From assembly GCF_025562455.1 (NCBI RefSeq), contig NZ_JAHPRO010000006.1, forward strand, positions 99,578 through 163,577: a DNA stretch of 64,000 bases, read 5' to 3'. Within the stretch, counting starts at the first letter, position 1. Each line of letters begins with the position of its first letter. Both the position numbers and the translations under genes were made by a program. The notes under the pieces were generated by a model. That model ran no database searches. It was not told the origin of the DNA and saw only the letters and a list, made by a program, of their open reading frames with translations. Positions 28,697 to 38,028 of the stretch are shown one piece after another. The stretch comes from Acinetobacter sp. WU_MDCI_Axc73 (GTDB lineage: Bacteria > Pseudomonadota > Gammaproteobacteria > Pseudomonadales > Moraxellaceae).

Positions 28697-28725
28697 ATGA
28701 TAAAATTAAGGGGGGATTTAGTCAA
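28697..28725 (-). promoter_or_regulatory. Sigma-70 promoter for the C4-like leader
   Basis: On the minus strand TTGACT (28725-28720), a 17-base spacer and TATCAT (28702-28697). Transcription would begin near 28690, about 25 bases ahead of the first antisense target. Confidence 0.6.
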
Positions 28726-28740
28726 TTGAGCTTGTGAAAA

Positions 28741-29140
28741 CCTAAGCAAAAAAAATAAGACAAATCAAAGGTGGGGATAAGGTTTATTGTAAATACACAA
28801 TAAGCCTAGAATCTCTATAATCGAAATGATGAATAATTATTTATTGCCTGATAACTTTGAATGAAATACATCTTAGTAAATGGTTGGCTACTTAATCTTT
28901 CCGTATATGTTATTTATCCTTATGTGCTCTCAGATGAAGTAAAAGAGTTGGGATCAAGTTGAGCTAGCTCTTAGCATCAGATCTGCTGAGAAGCTTTGCA
29001 ATAATTGTGGGCTAAAAGAAAGGATTATAGTGTTCTTTGAACGGATAAAGAAATATTCATAGATTCAAGGATTTTTTTAGAATAATAAAAATGTTATAAA
29101 AATATGAAATTAACATTGTTAAATTTATACGAGTTTAGAA
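28741..29140. other. Gene-free AT-rich region upstream of the 29141 gene
   Basis: About 400 bases between the divergent leader promoter and the next plus-strand gene. I find no ORF with a credible ribosome-binding site and no strong hairpin. It presumably contains the promoter of the two-gene unit at 29141-31171. Confidence 0.4.
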
Positions 29141-30514
29141 ATGTATATTACAAAAGTTTTAAGTTATAACGAAGCATGGGGAAAGTTGTTGTCAGAACAT
29201 GAGACAGAGTTTCATGAGTTACAGGAAATAATAGAAAATTATGATTTTGAGTATTTAAGAAACTTTAAATTTGATCAGAATTATGTTCAAGAGCTAATTT
29301 ATACAGCTAATGAGTTTGAAAAAGAATTAGAAAAAAATGAATGGATAGAATCTATAGAAATAAAAGATGTTTCAGAAAGTCGTAATTCACCAGGGCTAAT
29401 AAAAAATGGAGTATGTGTTAAATTTGAATCCTCATCTGATACATTAACAAATTATATTTTTAGACGATTGAAGTTTGCGGAAACAAATTTAAAAAATCAG
29501 ATTGATTTAGGAGTTTTGTTGAATTTAAGTGAAAGTGTGTTTTCAATTCAGTTAGGAGTTGTTAAAGGTATAATGGCTAATTGGGAAACAACTATTCAAG
29601 AGTTGAAATTAATCTCACCTGTTCCAATACAGCTTCCTTTTTTAATTTTAGGGTTGAGTTTTGAACCTGATAATATAGAGGTAATAGAATTAAAAATTCA
29701 GAATGAACCAATTATGATTGAAAGATCAATAGAGTTTAAGCCCGAACATTATCAAGCAGGATTAGGAATACTTAATTACTTTGGAACTGTTATGCGGAAA
29801 AAATATCCTGAACAGAATGCCAAATTTCGTATTGAACAAGATGATTATACGGTACGATTAGTTGTTGAATCTGCTAATGGTGATAAAGAAATTATAGAGC
29901 GTGCATTCGATGAATTTGGTTTAGTGATCCATAGAGATATGCAGGCTGAACAGTTTTATGATAACTATTTAGATGTGGCTGAATTAAAAACTAAATTAGG
30001 GATTTTTGAATCTGAATTAAAATTTCAGCATCAGCTTGTAGAAATGCAAGAAAATAGAATTATTGAACTGAAACAAGATAAAGAGTCTTTACTAAACCTT
30101 ATTAGACAAGGATTAGTTCGTCCAAATTCACCGATATATATCAATAATCAATTACATAATTCACAGTCTACTGTTATCAATCACAAGGCTGAATTTACTA
30201 AATCCAATGATGAACTTGAAGAATTGATTGATCTTGCGGATAGTGATGCTTTGAAGAATAAACTTGCAATGATTCAAAATGCTTTAGACGTAAATAGGAA
30301 TTCTGATAATCCAGAGGAAGTTAAAGACTCTAATGGTATGAAGAAATTTGCTAAGTTTTTAAAAGATGCAAATGAAGTAGGTACTGAAGCAAATACTTTA
30401 GCTGAGAAAGGTGGCAAAGCTTTAGAAGTGATTATGAGTTTAGGAAGAAGTTATAATAGTATAGCACAGTGGTGTGGGATGCCGACTATTCCGAATGTTT
30501 TCGTGAAGGAATAA
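29141..30514 (+). CDS. Hypothetical coiled-coil protein, 457 aa
   Basis: Not assigned to a known function. An acidic helical N-terminal half (1-200) is followed by a compact alpha/beta section (FKPEHYQAGLGILNYFGTVM through IIERAFDEFGLVI, about 205-265), a coiled coil (about 285-330) and a C-terminal helical tail (about 375-457) with a small-residue-rich stretch. No signal peptide. The modular look (sensor-like middle, coiled coil, tail) and the adjacent membrane protein recall defence or toxin effectors, but no catalytic motif is seen. Confidence 0.6.
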   Translation: MYITKVLSYNEAWGKLLSEHETEFHELQEIIENYDFEYLRNFKFDQNYVQELIYTANEFEKELEKNEWIESIEIKDVSESRNSPGLIKNGVCVKFESSSDTLTNYIFRRLKFAETNLKNQIDLGVLLNLSESVFSIQLGVVKGIMANWETTIQELKLISPVPIQLPFLILGLSFEPDNIEVIELKIQNEPIMIERSIEFKPEHYQAGLGILNYFGTVMRKKYPEQNAKFRIEQDDYTVRLVVESANGDKEIIERAFDEFGLVIHRDMQAEQFYDNYLDVAELKTKLGIFESELKFQHQLVEMQENRIIELKQDKESLLNLIRQGLVRPNSPIYINNQLHNSQSTVINHKAEFTKSNDELEELIDLADSDALKNKLAMIQNALDVNRNSDNPEEVKDSNGMKKFAKFLKDANEVGTEANTLAEKGGKALEVIMSLGRSYNSIAQWCGMPTIPNVFVKE

Positions 30515-30520
30515 TATTGA

Positions 30521-31171
30521 ATGGAAAATTTAAAAGATTGGATACCAATACTTGCAGGTATGGCAGCTGTAATAGGACTTTTTTATAAAAGAGAAGAAGT
30601 TTTATCTTTACGTCATAAAGATTTCTCAACTCGTTTAGATGCGACAATACGTTTTTTTGATGAGTTCTATGGACAAGAGGAGGGTAAAAATAAATTAGTC
30701 TTAGATCGGGCTGCACAAGATGTTGTGAAATCTGAATTGATAGACTTTAAGTTTCTATGTTACTTAATCAAACTTGATGAAAAATTTTTAATAAAGTTAG
30801 ATGAGCTTATTCATCACTATAAAGTTGGTAAAGAGTTCATAATATATTCACCAAGTCATGAACAAGTTGATTTTAATAATTTTACCTTAAAGCTGAGAAA
30901 TGATAGATCTGTAAAAGTGCAAATAATAATATTTAACTTACAGTATTTTTTATTTGCATTTATTGTTTCTATTCCTTTTTTGATTTCCCCGTGGTTCTCT
31001 AGTTTTTTGTTGTCTGATAAAACACCTTTTATATTTGTTATCTGTACAGTTATTTTAGGCTTTGCAAGTTTTATGGCAGCAGCAGTTGCTTTATTACAGG
31101 CGTCGAGTTTGTCTCATGCAGAAAAGTTTATGGAAAAAATAAAAGAAGCTGATCAAATATTTAATTCATAA
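30521..31171 (+). CDS. Membrane partner protein, 216 aa
   Basis: One predicted N-terminal helix (about residues 7-21), a cytosolic helical section (25-125) and two C-terminal helices (about 143-165 and 173-195). No family recognised. It starts six bases after the stop of the 457-aa gene and is followed by a strong terminator, so these two form a discrete transcription unit. Confidence 0.62.
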   Translation: MENLKDWIPILAGMAAVIGLFYKREEVLSLRHKDFSTRLDATIRFFDEFYGQEEGKNKLVLDRAAQDVVKSELIDFKFLCYLIKLDEKFLIKLDELIHHYKVGKEFIIYSPSHEQVDFNNFTLKLRNDRSVKVQIIIFNLQYFLFAFIVSIPFLISPWFSSFLLSDKTPFIFVICTVILGFASFMAAAVALLQASSLSHAEKFMEKIKEADQIFNS

Positions 31172-31270
31172 ATGAAAGCCCTGTGAATTGACCCAAATAA
31201 TTTCAAATACATAACATCCTAGTGAAAATCATGAAGCTCTTTTGAGATCACATGAAAAATATGAAAGCAG

Positions 31271-31296
31271 AGCCTGCCATCGAGCAGGCTTTTTTA
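31271..31296 (+). terminator. Rho-independent terminator of the two-gene unit
   Basis: Stem AGCCTGC / GCAGGCT (31271-31277, 31284-31290) with loop CATCGA and a run of T. It lies before the next gene's Shine-Dalgarno, which argues against a longer start for that gene. Confidence 0.85.
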
Positions 31297-31320
31297 TGCC
31301 CAAAATTAAGGAGTCGAGCT

Positions 31321-31608
31321 ATGAGCTTGAGCTGTCCCTTTTGTCATTCAACAAATGTGATGTTAGTTGAAGCAAGTACACAACAATCAACGACCACCTT
31401 ATCTAATTTGGTCACCCCAACCACATTGGGTGCATTGGGAACCACAGTCGCAAAGTCTTTTAATCTACCGCCGATTGTTGGTGGAATCGCAGGAACAGTT
31501 TTGGGAAGTGTATTGAATTCATTCACTGAACAAAGCGCACCATCACAACAGAATTTATGTTTCTGCCATAACTGCTACCAAAAGTTTCCAAGTCATCTAC
31601 TGCATTAA
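31321..31608 (+). CDS. Small zinc-ribbon protein with glycine-rich core, 95 aa
   Basis: CPFC near the N-terminus and CFCHNC near the C-terminus would form a zinc ribbon, separated by a hydrophobic glycine-rich stretch (LPPIVGGIAGTVLGSVLNSF, about residues 50-69) that could insert into a membrane. AAGGAG seven bases before ATG 31321 fixes the start, and the terminator upstream excludes a longer form. Function unknown. Confidence 0.6.
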   Translation: MSLSCPFCHSTNVMLVEASTQQSTTTLSNLVTPTTLGALGTTVAKSFNLPPIVGGIAGTVLGSVLNSFTEQSAPSQQNLCFCHNCYQKFPSHLLH

Positions 31609-31680
31609 ATGAATTCAAGCTAAACAGCTTTTCATTCATACAGATTCAAATTTCATTTTCAAATTAAAAGGAATAAAAGC

Positions 31681-32730
31681 ATGGCACATCAAATTGAACA
31701 AATGGCCTATGTCGGTGAAACCCCTTGGCATGGTCTAGGTAATCAGTTGACTCAAAACCAACCCATCGAAATCTGGGCACAACAAGCAGGCATGGATTGG
31801 CGTATCGAATCTTCCAATGTCAGTTACATGGCGCAGAATGAACGAGGACAGAGCATCATCATGCCTTATGAAGAACAGCGAGTTCTGTATCGTTCAGATA
31901 CTCATGCACCGTTATCAGTCGTCAGTCAACGCTTTCAGGAAGTTCAGCCGAGAGAGATTTTAGAATTCTATCGTGACCTGACTGAGCAATCAGGCTTTGA
32001 ACTGGAAACCGCAGGCGTGCTCAAAGGTGGAAAGAAATTTTGGGCATTGGCACGTACAGGACAAACATCGATGTTAAAAGGCAAAGATGTCAGCAATGGC
32101 TACATTCTTCTTGCTACTGCTTGTGATGGAACATTGGCAACTACGGCACAATTTACATCCATTCGAGTGGTGTGTAATAACACTTTAGCCATTGCCCTAA
32201 AAGGACAAAACAGCAGCGCAGGCGTGGTCAAAGTCCCTCACAGTACCAAGTTTGATGCAGACAAGGTTAAACAGCAACTCGGTATTTCTGTGCGTGCATG
32301 GGATGAACACATGTATGAGATGAAACAACTGAGTCAGCGTAAAGTCACTCAGTATGAAGCTGCTGCTTATTTCGATGCCGTGTTTAATAACACCACCATG
32401 AGTAGCATGAGCATTGCAGACCAAGAGGACAATATCATCCAGTTCTATCGAGATGTCGCTACCCAAGCGCAAGCCAATGGAAAAGAAAAATCTGAACCGA
32501 ATGCTAAGTCTATGAGTCGAGCAATGGAGATGTTTAACGGTCAGGGGCGAGGTGCAAGCCTCTCTTCATCCAAAGATACCGCCTATGGATTACTCTGTTC
32601 GATCACGGAATTTATCGATCACGAACGTCGAGCCATGAGTAACGATCATCGACTTGATTCAGCCTGGTTTGGCGCAGGTGCAACGATGAAACAACGCGGG
32701 CTCGAACAAGCCCTAAGCATGCTCTCATAA
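31681..32730 (+). CDS. DUF932 phage/plasmid-like protein
   Basis: A 349-residue DUF932 protein (plasmid-related TIGR03299 type): the start MAYVGETPWHGLGNQL and the block YILLATACDGTLATTAQFTSIRVVCNNTL are diagnostic. These proteins are common in conjugative and satellite elements next to recombination genes, with no settled function. AAAAGGAAT precedes ATG 31681. Confidence 0.85.
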   Translation: MAHQIEQMAYVGETPWHGLGNQLTQNQPIEIWAQQAGMDWRIESSNVSYMAQNERGQSIIMPYEEQRVLYRSDTHAPLSVVSQRFQEVQPREILEFYRDLTEQSGFELETAGVLKGGKKFWALARTGQTSMLKGKDVSNGYILLATACDGTLATTAQFTSIRVVCNNTLAIALKGQNSSAGVVKVPHSTKFDADKVKQQLGISVRAWDEHMYEMKQLSQRKVTQYEAAAYFDAVFNNTTMSSMSIADQEDNIIQFYRDVATQAQANGKEKSEPNAKSMSRAMEMFNGQGRGASLSSSKDTAYGLLCSITEFIDHERRAMSNDHRLDSAWFGAGATMKQRGLEQALSMLS

Positions 32731-32811
32731 ACGTGGAAAGTTACACTTTACTCATGGAAAGATAGCCTAAGTCAGCATTTTTAAATGGAATATTAAATTT
32801 TAAAAATATTA

Positions 32812-32839
32812 AAACCATCGCTTCGGCGGTGGTTTTTTT
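32812..32839 (+). terminator. Rho-independent terminator after the DUF932 gene
   Basis: Ten-bp stem (one G-T pair) with a TTCG tetraloop and seven T residues. Confidence 0.85.
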
Positions 32840-32908
32840 ATGCCCATTTTTTGTGATCCACATCCTTTTATATCGCTAATTATACCGCCAAAAAATTAGG
32901 AATTTAAT

Positions 32909-33949
32909 ATGAATACTGCAATATTAAACCCATCGCTTCAACAGGCGAGTACCCCATTTATTGCCCCAAAATTGTTTACTGCAAAACGCTTGGTCAACAC
33001 CAAAAATATGACTCAAGCCGAATGGTTGGAAGTCCGTCGTCAAGGTATTGGTAGTAGTGATTGTGCCGCTGCATGTGGACTCAATCCCTATATGTCGATG
33101 CTGGAACTATGGATGATTAAGACAGGTCGAGTTAAACAATCGATTGAAGATGAAAGCGCAGGACATGCCCCTTTATATTGGGGCAAACAACTTGAACCTT
33201 TGGTCGCTGAATACTACAGCATGCACACCAACAACAAAGTCCGTCGCATCAATGCCGTGCTCCAACATCCCGAAGCAGATAAACATTTTATGTTGGCAAA
33301 TCTGGATTACTCCGTGCTGGGCAGTGATGAAGTGCAGATTTTAGAATGTAAAACCGCAGGAGAATATGGCGCTAAACTTTGGCGAGATGGCGTGCCTCTC
33401 TATGTACTTTGTCAGGTTCAACATCAACTCGCAGTAACAGGAAAACAAGCAGCACATATTTGTGTACTGATCTGTGGACATGAAACACGAATCTATAAAG
33501 TCACACGTAGTGAAACGGTGATTAAACACATTATCAATTCGGAACGTTACTTTTGGGAATGTGTCGAAAAAGACACACCGCCTGATGTTGATGCCAGTGA
33601 GTCGGCAGCCAAAGCCATTCAACAACTCTATCCACAACATGTGCCACTCACCGTGGAAGACCTCAGTCAAAATGAACACGCCAATCGATTGTTCACTCAG
33701 CTGATCAAAGAAAAGCATCACATCGAAATCCACCAAAACAGCTTTGATGAAACTAAGCATCAAATTCAGATGTTAATGAAAGATGCTGAACGAGCAACTT
33801 TTGCCAATGGTTCAGTCACATGGAAGCGATCTAAAGACTCGATTGCTTTAGACAGTAAGGCTGTACTCAAACTTCATCCCGAAATGCTTGAGCAATTTCC
33901 ACAAAACAAAGCAGGGACACGACGCTTTCAGATTTATAGCGATGACTGA
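32909..33949 (+). CDS. YqaJ-family phage-type exonuclease
   Basis: A 346-residue protein of the YqaJ/lambda-exonuclease fold. The motif RRQGIGSSDCAAACGLNPY marks the family; catalytic PD-(D/E)xK residues are visible as Asp and ILECKTAG (about residues 131-150), with QVQHQLAVTG after them. Such enzymes chew one strand of double-stranded ends to start single-strand annealing recombination. No separate Bet/Erf annealase is visible beside it. Confidence 0.85.
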   Translation: MNTAILNPSLQQASTPFIAPKLFTAKRLVNTKNMTQAEWLEVRRQGIGSSDCAAACGLNPYMSMLELWMIKTGRVKQSIEDESAGHAPLYWGKQLEPLVAEYYSMHTNNKVRRINAVLQHPEADKHFMLANLDYSVLGSDEVQILECKTAGEYGAKLWRDGVPLYVLCQVQHQLAVTGKQAAHICVLICGHETRIYKVTRSETVIKHIINSERYFWECVEKDTPPDVDASESAAKAIQQLYPQHVPLTVEDLSQNEHANRLFTQLIKEKHHIEIHQNSFDETKHQIQMLMKDAERATFANGSVTWKRSKDSIALDSKAVLKLHPEMLEQFPQNKAGTRRFQIYSDD

Positions 33950-33983
33950 ATCCATCACGTCGATATTTCCAACCTTCCAAAAA

Positions 33984-34052
33984 ACGCAAAAAACCACCTT
34001 CGATCTACCGACTCCCGAAGGAGCGGTAGACCAACAATGGCGGTTTTTGCGA
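33984..34052 (+). terminator. Compound hairpin after the YqaJ gene
   Basis: An outer stem (CGCAAAAAACCACC region with GGCGGTTTTTGCG) encloses a second hairpin around CTACCG...CGGTAG with a CGAA loop. It looks like a terminator of a structured, branched type, readable from both strands. Confidence 0.55.
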
Positions 34053-34129
34053 AGTCATAGCTTTTCATATTTCTGTTTACTTACATAACAAGGGGTAAGC
34101 AGTAAAATTTTATTTATAGGACAAACAAC

Positions 34130-35008
34130 ATGATTAAAGGTTTAGCTATTACACCGCCAATTTTAGGGCGAATCAGTATCGGTAAAGTGGTCGAAAAGAA
34201 CGGTAAACGTCTGCCTGAAAAGGATGATCAGTTTACTATTACCAGTCAAATTCAAGGTAAGGAGGGGTGGGTCAAACATCCGCTTGATGAGCAATTACGC
34301 AGTAAAGCACCGAATCAAAAACTCCGCACGATTCCAGTACGGATGATCTTTAATGATCCTGAATTAAATCTGCGAGCGGAGTACAGTTTATTCGACCGCC
34401 AAACAGGTAGACCGATTTGTGTTGGAAATGGTGAAACTTGTCAACGACTGACCAACCAAGGCGTAGAACAACAACCATGCCCATCACCAGATTTATGCCC
34501 ATTGGCACAAGGAGGTAACTGTAAACCTTTTGGACGATTACATGTGAATTTGGATGAATCGGATGAACTAGGTACATTCATTTTTAGAACCACAGGCTTT
34601 AATAGTATTCGAACTTTGGCAGCACGATTGAGTTATTACCATGCTGCATCCAATGGCTTGCTATCATGTTTACCATTGCAATTGACGCTCAGAGGCAAGT
34701 CAACCACACAAAGTTATAGAACCCCTGTGTATTACGTGGATTTAACTTTACGTGATGGTATCAATATTCAACAAGCGATTCAGATTGCGAAAGACATTGA
34801 TCAGCAAAGTAAGCAGGATGGGTTTAATCAACATGCCTTAGATCAGATAGCATGGCAGGGTTATAGTAACGCCAGCTTTGAGATAGATGAGGATAACGAA
34901 TTAGATATGATAGAGGAGTTTTATAATAATGTACAAAATATTATTGACACATCTGATATTACAAGTATAGAACAAAATCTTAAACAACATGTGCAAGCCA
35001 TAGATTAA
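34130..35008 (+). CDS. Phage-type 'hydrolase or metal-binding' / RDF-like protein
   Basis: A 292-residue protein. The opening GLAITPPILGRISIGKVVEKNGKRLPEKDD and the cysteine cluster CPSPDLCPLAQGGNCKPFGR are typical of a family found in integrative elements next to DUF932 and YqaJ genes and sometimes named recombination directionality factor. The four cysteines may bind a metal. The C-terminal 60 residues are acidic and probably flexible. Whether it steers the integrase here is unproven. Confidence 0.7.
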   Translation: MIKGLAITPPILGRISIGKVVEKNGKRLPEKDDQFTITSQIQGKEGWVKHPLDEQLRSKAPNQKLRTIPVRMIFNDPELNLRAEYSLFDRQTGRPICVGNGETCQRLTNQGVEQQPCPSPDLCPLAQGGNCKPFGRLHVNLDESDELGTFIFRTTGFNSIRTLAARLSYYHAASNGLLSCLPLQLTLRGKSTTQSYRTPVYYVDLTLRDGINIQQAIQIAKDIDQQSKQDGFNQHALDQIAWQGYSNASFEIDEDNELDMIEEFYNNVQNIIDTSDITSIEQNLKQHVQAID

Positions 35009-35092
35009 ATCAATCTATTTTTATAAAAATATAATTTGTATTGAGAGAAAAGTCTCTCAATACAAATTTAAAGAATTTCTAAATTTAACTTT

Positions 35093-36985
35093 CTATGAAT
35101 TTACATCCCAAAATATCATATTTTGAGGAAATTTAATGTTAGGTAACCAGAATGGATTTCCATCCCAGTTTGATTCAATATCACCAGTTACTTGGTAAAG
35201 GGTAAGAATAAGATCATTAGATTTAGTATCACCGATCTTTCGATCATTTGGTGATAACATTGTTCCAGTTCCTTTAGAAATTTTACGATTACTTTTTACT
35301 AGTAGGTAATATTTAAGACTTGGGCGTTTACTCTTTATTGCATTTATACAAGAAATAAATTTAGAAACATCCCAGTCCCATTTATTATAGACTCCTAAGG
35401 CACTCAGAATAGAAATCATGAACTCGGAATCAATCTGATATAAACCTTCACTTTCTTCATTGAAATCCTCAAGATCATCCATTAATGAATTGATAGAATT
35501 AAGATTTTTTTGATCAGGATTGTCCGAAAAATAGTTTTTCCCTCCAGCAATTAATCTTAGGCTTTTGTCATTTAATACATTTTTTCTTGTGGGTTGAATC
35601 TTACTTGGATAAATAATCTGGATTTTCTCCTGATCATTATCATTAGACTGTTTGATTAATAGGTTATTAGCGGAATTTAGTTCAATAAAGAACTTGTAAA
35701 TATCATGGGGGATAAATAGTCTTAATAAGCTTTTTTCTCTATCATAGCCAAAAATTCTTGAATGTTGCCAAAAAGTATCTGCATTTGGAACTTTAGATGT
35801 TCGGCTATAATATACTGTTTGAAGTTTAGGTATAGTTAATCCTCGACTAATTACATTTCCACCTATAATAATGTTATAGTTTTTGTTTATATCAAATATT
35901 GTTTCAGTTTTGGAGTTTAATGTACTAATTTGTATAAATTGATTCTCTAGGAGAAAGATTATTGTTTGGTATATATCTTCAAAGTGGTTAATATCAGGTT
36001 TTGTCTTTTTGAGATCTTGCCATACAGGTAAAAACTCACTTGACAAATCTAAACCATCATTTAAAGCAAAAGTCATAGCATTTAGATGTTCAATAATTTT
36101 ATCAGCAAAAGCTTGATGATCACTGATACGTACACTTGGATGAACAATAAAATTACAATTACTTTGTGAGTTCAGATAAAACTCAGCACATGTAACTACA
36201 AAACTTTTTAGAGCTTGACTTAATCCCTCTGGTATTTCTGAGCTTTCATCTTTTGCATTTTCAGACTCTTCGTTGATAAAGCGTGTTACAAAGCTCTCTG
36301 GTTCAGTAAATATAAAATTACCACTGACATATCCATCACCAGGTTCAAAATATTGAGTAAACTCTGGATACCAATCAGAATTCGTATCTTGCAATAGAAT
36401 TGCTTGAGGTGTAGCTGTTACTTCAATAAATATTGATTGGTTACAAGTATTTTTTATATCAGCTAATAAACCATTAACAGTACTTACGCCTTTTTGACTG
36501 CTGGTTTTTGTATTAAGGCTTGCTGCATCAGCCTCATCATCAATGATAATAAGTTGATATCCATTAAGATATGGTTTACTACTTAATGTATCCCGCCATT
36601 TTTTCAGAATTCTACTGTTCTTTTTTAGGACTACAATTATTGGTTTATGTAATCGGAACGAATCATCAAAATTATGGATGTCATTTTCTGATAAAACAGA
36701 AAACTCTTTTAAACTAGAGGTGACTCGCTCAAGAGTCTGTTTTTGCAAATCTACACTGTCAGTAGTTAGATAAATGAAAAATTTATAGTTCTCATCGGCT
36801 AAGGAGCTTACTAGACCTAGAACTTGTCCTGTTTTTCCACTCTGAACGTTACCTAATAAAAGTGTATTACGAATTTTTTTTTTAGAATCCGTCTTTTTCA
36901 ATTTTTCTGAAAAAGATTTTGAAACCTCTTGTATTGATTTTTGCTGATGTAGGGGTAAGGATCTTAAGTAACTTTCTAAATACAT
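35093..36985 (-). CDS. Z1-domain ATPase of a restriction-modification system
   Basis: A 630-residue P-loop protein: Walker A GNVQSGKTG at 45-53, a DEAD-like box IIDDEAD at 147-153, ATPQAILL, and a helicase-like motif VI region with NVISRGLTIPKLQTVYYSR and FWQHSRIFGYD. These are the marks of the Z1 domain, which is found beside methyltransferases and nucleases in restriction-like gene sets. It begins one base after the nuclease stop. It may translocate or remodel DNA for the nuclease (inference). Confidence 0.8.
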   Translation of the reverse strand: MYLESYLRSLPLHQQKSIQEVSKSFSEKLKKTDSKKKIRNTLLLGNVQSGKTGQVLGLVSSLADENYKFFIYLTTDSVDLQKQTLERVTSSLKEFSVLSENDIHNFDDSFRLHKPIIVVLKKNSRILKKWRDTLSSKPYLNGYQLIIIDDEADAASLNTKTSSQKGVSTVNGLLADIKNTCNQSIFIEVTATPQAILLQDTNSDWYPEFTQYFEPGDGYVSGNFIFTEPESFVTRFINEESENAKDESSEIPEGLSQALKSFVVTCAEFYLNSQSNCNFIVHPSVRISDHQAFADKIIEHLNAMTFALNDGLDLSSEFLPVWQDLKKTKPDINHFEDIYQTIIFLLENQFIQISTLNSKTETIFDINKNYNIIIGGNVISRGLTIPKLQTVYYSRTSKVPNADTFWQHSRIFGYDREKSLLRLFIPHDIYKFFIELNSANNLLIKQSNDNDQEKIQIIYPSKIQPTRKNVLNDKSLRLIAGGKNYFSDNPDQKNLNSINSLMDDLEDFNEESEGLYQIDSEFMISILSALGVYNKWDWDVSKFISCINAIKSKRPSLKYYLLVKSNRKISKGTGTMLSPNDRKIGDTKSNDLILTLYQVTGDIESNWDGNPFWLPNIKFPQNMIFWDVNS

Positions 36986-38026
36986 TTATTTGCCTTTAAA
37001 TGATAATAACCACAAATTCGGATCATCTGTTGACCTAAGATCTATTATATTATTTCCATATTCTAATAATACATCAGTAGTAATTTTTTGTCCTGTTTTT
37101 AAACAACCATTTATTTCTAATCTTCCTTTTATCCATTTACCTAAGACTTTTAAATCATCTTCTGATCTAAAGTTTTTTGAGAAATCACCAGATGTTTTAC
37201 ATTTGAACTGCCATCCATCGTCAGTGATTACGGAGAAAGAGCGCTTAACAGGATAGCCTGGTTGGGAGGTAGTTGTATTAGAAACAATAAGCTCAACTTC
37301 ATACCATGAGCGTGGTATGATAAATCCTCGTTGATCTTTTCTTCCTTTGCCCAAATAAGCATTAACATTGCTTTTATCTGTAGGTTTTACAGGAATTTTA
37401 AAATTATATTTTGAGGATTTTTTAAATAATGATTTAACTCTTTCTAACGGAACTTTGTCTACTCCTAAGTGTTCATCTAAATGCAAATTATATAATATAA
37501 ATTTTGATGGAGTAGGGGCGTCAGAAATTAAAGTTCCTAAGGCTTGAATTGTTTTTTTTATATCGTTATATACTGCATTTGCTACAATCTGTTCTTCTAT
37601 ATGTAACATGGTTTCATATGTTCTTTCGAGATTGTTCATAAAACAACTAAAGTTGGCAGATCCAATTAAACTATCAACTTTTTCGTTAGTCTTAAATGAG
37701 TATAATTTACCGTGGAATTTCATAAACTCAGATATATATACAGCACCTCTATTATTGGTAATTAAAAAATTATGTAATTTTATTAAACTATCGTATTGAA
37801 GTTTAGTAAATCCCTCTAAATAATGCATACCAACTAATATTTGAATATTTTTTATGAAATCAGGATTCTGTTGAAGAATAGAATGAAGATCTTCTATTGA
37901 GTCATTAGAAATATAACCCGTCGCAATTAATACTTCATCAGCAGATTTAAATAACTTTAACCAAGTATCTTGCAAAGATTTATTAGTGATTTTTGCTGGA
38001 GAAAAATTTGAAAAAATAAGTTCCAT
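36986..38026 (-). CDS. PLD-fold restriction endonuclease (NgoFVII family)
   Basis: A 346-residue nuclease with one HKD motif: His105-x-Lys107 (FHGKLYSF) followed by GSANFS at 122-127. The family (NgoFVII, also BfiI) cuts DNA as a dimer through a phospholipase-D active site and needs no metal. The C-terminal part (about 205-346) should be the DNA-recognition region. It lies two bases after the methyltransferase gene. The recognition site cannot be read from sequence alone; NgoFVII itself targets GCSGC. Confidence 0.82.
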   Translation of the reverse strand: MELIFSNFSPAKITNKSLQDTWLKLFKSADEVLIATGYISNDSIEDLHSILQQNPDFIKNIQILVGMHYLEGFTKLQYDSLIKLHNFLITNNRGAVYISEFMKFHGKLYSFKTNEKVDSLIGSANFSCFMNNLERTYETMLHIEEQIVANAVYNDIKKTIQALGTLISDAPTPSKFILYNLHLDEHLGVDKVPLERVKSLFKKSSKYNFKIPVKPTDKSNVNAYLGKGRKDQRGFIIPRSWYEVELIVSNTTTSQPGYPVKRSFSVITDDGWQFKCKTSGDFSKNFRSEDDLKVLGKWIKGRLEINGCLKTGQKITTDVLLEYGNNIIDLRSTDDPNLWLLSFKGK

Positions 38027-38028
38027 TT

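Noticed and set aside
28513..28737. Plus-strand 74-codon frame
   Set aside because: It runs through the structured C4-like RNA and its targets, has no ribosome-binding site, and its basic, low-complexity translation reflects the GC-rich hairpin.
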